From assembly GCA_036502005.1 (NCBI GenBank), contig DASXZH010000068.1, positions 1-64,000 of the forward strand: a DNA stretch of 64,000 nt. The letters run 5' to 3'. Source of the DNA: DASXZH01 sp036502005. Lineage in GTDB: Bacteria > Armatimonadota > Fimbriimonadia > Fimbriimonadales > Fimbriimonadaceae. Positions 62,202 to 64,000 of this stretch are shown piece after piece. The notes below the pieces were generated by a model. The model did not search any database, was not told the DNA's origin, and saw only the letters and a list, made by a program, of their open reading frames with translations. How positions within the stretch are numbered: the first letter of the stretch is position 1; each line of letters opens with the position of its first letter. The position numbers and the translations under genes were made by a program.

Positions 62202-62406
62202 GACCTGTCAGACACCCTGGGGCTGGTGGGCCTGCATACAAGTTGGTGCCGTGGTTACAGGCGTATAAGCGCTGGCCATATGAAATCCTCCAGGTGTTTC
62301 AAAGAGCGGCACTCGGAATTTCACTTAGGCTTTCGGCCCAAAGAGTTCGCAGCCAACGGCATTCAGCGTTGGGCCATCGAACCAAAGGATAAGGTAACAA
62401 CAGAGA
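62202..62406. repeat. Gap between TIR gene and mutS
   Basis: No gene. 62330-62375 has a TTTCGGCCCAAAG...GGCATTCAGCGTTGGGCC repeat-like piece. The plus-strand frame over this region continues over mutS in a different frame and is not real. Confidence 0.5.
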
Positions 62407-64000
62407 GTGAACGCCAAGACCCCCATGCTACAGCAATACTTCCGGGCGAAGGAGGAGCACCCGGGGGTGCTATTGGCCATGCGGGTGGGCGACTTTTACG
62501 AGTTCTATGGCGAAGATGCCGAAAAAGCAGCAAGCGTCCTAGAAATCACCCTCACGGGAAGAGAAGATGGCGGCAATGGCAAAATCGCCATGGCGGGGGT
62601 GCCCTTTCACTCAGTCGAGAAATACCTTGCGAGGCTGCTGGCAAACGGCATAAAGGTCGCCCTATGCGACCAGTTGGAAGACCCCAAAACCACCAAGGGC
62701 TTAATAAAACGGGGCGTCACGCGGGTTCTAACCCCGGGAACCGTGATGGAAGACACCATGCTTCCGGCCGGGCAGAACAACTTTTTGGCCGCCATTTGCG
62801 TGATGGACGGCAAGGCCGGGCTAGCCACCCTCGACCCCAGCACGGGCGAGTTCGTGGTCACCGAAATAGAGGGCGAGCAGCTTGAAGAAAAGCTCCTTCA
62901 GGAACTGGCAAGGCTAAGGCCGACCGAACTCCTGACCGGGCCCAAAGCGGAAAGCTTTGGCGAGATTGCAAGGGTCGCGATGTCGACAAGCGTGACCGAC
63001 TGCCCCCAGCTTTCGCCTGAGCGGGCGGCGCGCAAACTGCTGGAGCAGTTCGAGGTGACCAACCTTCAGGGTTTTGGCGTTCAGGATAAGCCGAGCGCGG
63101 TGATTGCCGCCTCCATGATTTTGGGCTACGCGGAGAAGAACCGGCTGAGCCTGGACCACGTGGAATCGCTCACGACGTATTCGGTGGACGGCTTCATGGG
63201 GCTGGATCTGGCCACTCGTCGGAGTTTGGAACTGAGCCAAAACATGAGCGATGGCGGGCGTCGGCACACGTTGCTATCGGTTCTGGATGAGACGCGCACG
63301 GCGATGGGCTCGCGGCTGATGCGCAAGTGGATAGAGCAGCCGCTACTGGATATTCCTGCCATAAAATCCAGGCAAGAGGCGGTCGAGAGGCTGTTAAACC
63401 ACGGCATGGTGCGGGGCGATATTCGGGAGGGGCTGAAGCGGGTTTCCGATGTGGAGCGGCTGGTTTCGAGGGTGGCGACGGGGTTTGCGGGTCCGCGCGA
63501 TCTGGCGGCGCTAAAGGTTTCGCTGTTTGCTTTGCCGCACCTGGCGGAGCCTTTGCGCAAGGTGGGATTGGGGCGGATCCAGGAGCTTCGGGAGCTGATT
63601 TCGGACCATTCGGACATTGCCCATTTGCTGGACCGGGCGCTGGTAAACGAGCCTCCGCATTCGGTTCGAGAAGGGGGCCTGATAAAGGAGGGGCACGACC
63701 CGGAGCTGGACAAGCTGCGCGATTTGAGCCGGAACGGCAAGGCGTTTATCGCGAAGTTGGAGCAGCAGGAGAGGGAGCGGACAGGGATTAGCGGGCTGAA
63801 AGTCGGCTACACGGCGGTTTTTGGTTACTATTTGGAGGTCACGCGGTCGCAGCTTGAGAAGGTGCCGGCGGACTATATTCGGAAGCAGACCATTGCCAAC
63901 GCGGAGCGTTTTATTACGGCGGAATTGAAGGAGCACGAATCGCACGTGCTGAACGCGGAAGAGAAGGCTACTTCTTTGGAAGGGGATTTATTTTATCGGT
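62407..64000 (+). CDS. mutS: DNA mismatch repair protein MutS (5' part)
   Basis: 531 codons, running off the window end. GTG start at 62407 (a downstream ATG is at 62425). Residues begin MNAKTPMLQQYFRAKEEHPGVLLAMRVGDFYEFYGEDA, including the F-x-E mismatch-wedge motif. Domain II/III follow: GVTRVLTPGTVMEDTML, MGLDLATRRSLELSQNMSDGGRRHTLLSVLDETRTAMGSRLMRKWIEQPL, and GLKVGYTAVFGYYLEVTRSQLEKVP. It starts mismatch repair by binding mispaired DNA and recruiting MutL. The ATPase domain lies outside the window. Confidence 0.97.
   Translation, partial: MNAKTPMLQQYFRAKEEHPGVLLAMRVGDFYEFYGEDAEKAASVLEITLTGREDGGNGKIAMAGVPFHSVEKYLARLLANGIKVALCDQLEDPKTTKGLIKRGVTRVLTPGTVMEDTMLPAGQNNFLAAICVMDGKAGLATLDPSTGEFVVTEIEGEQLEEKLLQELARLRPTELLTGPKAESFGEIARVAMSTSVTDCPQLSPERAARKLLEQFEVTNLQGFGVQDKPSAVIAASMILGYAEKNRLSLDHVESLTTYSVDGFMGLDLATRRSLELSQNMSDGGRRHTLLSVLDETRTAMGSRLMRKWIEQPLLDIPAIKSRQEAVERLLNHGMVRGDIREGLKRVSDVERLVSRVATGFAGPRDLAALKVSLFALPHLAEPLRKVGLGRIQELRELISDHSDIAHLLDRALVNEPPHSVREGGLIKEGHDPELDKLRDLSRNGKAFIAKLEQQERERTGISGLKVGYTAVFGYYLEVTRSQLEKVPADYIRKQTIANAERFITAELKEHESHVLNAEEKATSLEGDLFYR

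Noticed and set aside
62226..62885. Plus-strand frame over the mutS 5' region
   Set aside because: It is a different-frame shadow of mutS; the MutS frame has all family motifs.

Overview
The window looks like chromosomal DNA of a free-living, Gram-negative bacterium with moderate-to-high GC. It has an outer-membrane-type lipid A deacylase homologue, an MlaE permease, a MurJ flippase, an O-antigen/teichoic-acid type ABC exporter, Tat and lipoprotein signals, and many TTG/GTG starts. The 16S gene carries the EUB338-III variant of the bacterial probe site. The overall style (many secreted proteins, GH78 rhamnosidases, very repeat-rich intergenic DNA, unlinked 16S) makes me suspect Armatimonadota (Fimbriimonadia-like) or a PVC-type lineage. 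That placement is inference; a 16S search would settle it.

Layout. 0-4.4 kb: a degenerate repeat field with a broken gene, then a lone 16S rRNA gene (minus strand) with its own promoter and terminator and no 23S/5S beside it. 4.4-12 kb: secreted protein, PagL-like deacylase divergent from der, mlaE, a toxin-antitoxin locus whose PIN toxin is frameshifted, and a divergent YchF-like GTPase coupled to a small membrane protein. 12-24.5 kb: acyl-CoA synthetase, a dgcA-dgcN-like pair, a Tiki/ChaN-like protein, a lipoprotein, an SGNH hydrolase, the three-gene pnt transhydrogenase operon and a methyltransferase-glycosyltransferase fusion. 24.6-41 kb: an ArsR/SRPBCC operon with two operators, a TSUP exporter, two large surface proteins, an esterase, a DUF559 nuclease gene enclosed by long inverted repeats, a GH78 gene carrying an in-frame repeat element, plsC, DoxX and an M20 amidohydrolase. 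41-54 kb: murJ, the ABC exporter pair, a secreted GH78, an orphan hicB, scoB, osmC, a GAF receptor, a TPR protein, a lytic transglycosylase and tRNA-Ser(GCU). 54-62 kb: an accessory region with a DUF433/DUF5615 pair, a TerS-like protein, a HEPN pair, then a candidate defence island. 62.4 kb to the end: the 5' part of mutS.

The most interesting parts are: (1) 57.4-62.2 kb, where a D12-class adenine methylase and a ParB-fold protein are divergent from two nucleoside-deoxyribosyltransferase-like proteins and a C-terminal PF10137-type TIR-like effector; (2) a family of palindromic, word-repeat elements. These have short repeated words at inverted ends around a variable core. One copy sits in frame inside a GH78 gene, another repeat supplies the tail of the M20 enzyme, and a pair of about 91-bp inverted repeats encloses a DUF559 nuclease gene; (3) the free-standing 16S transcription unit.
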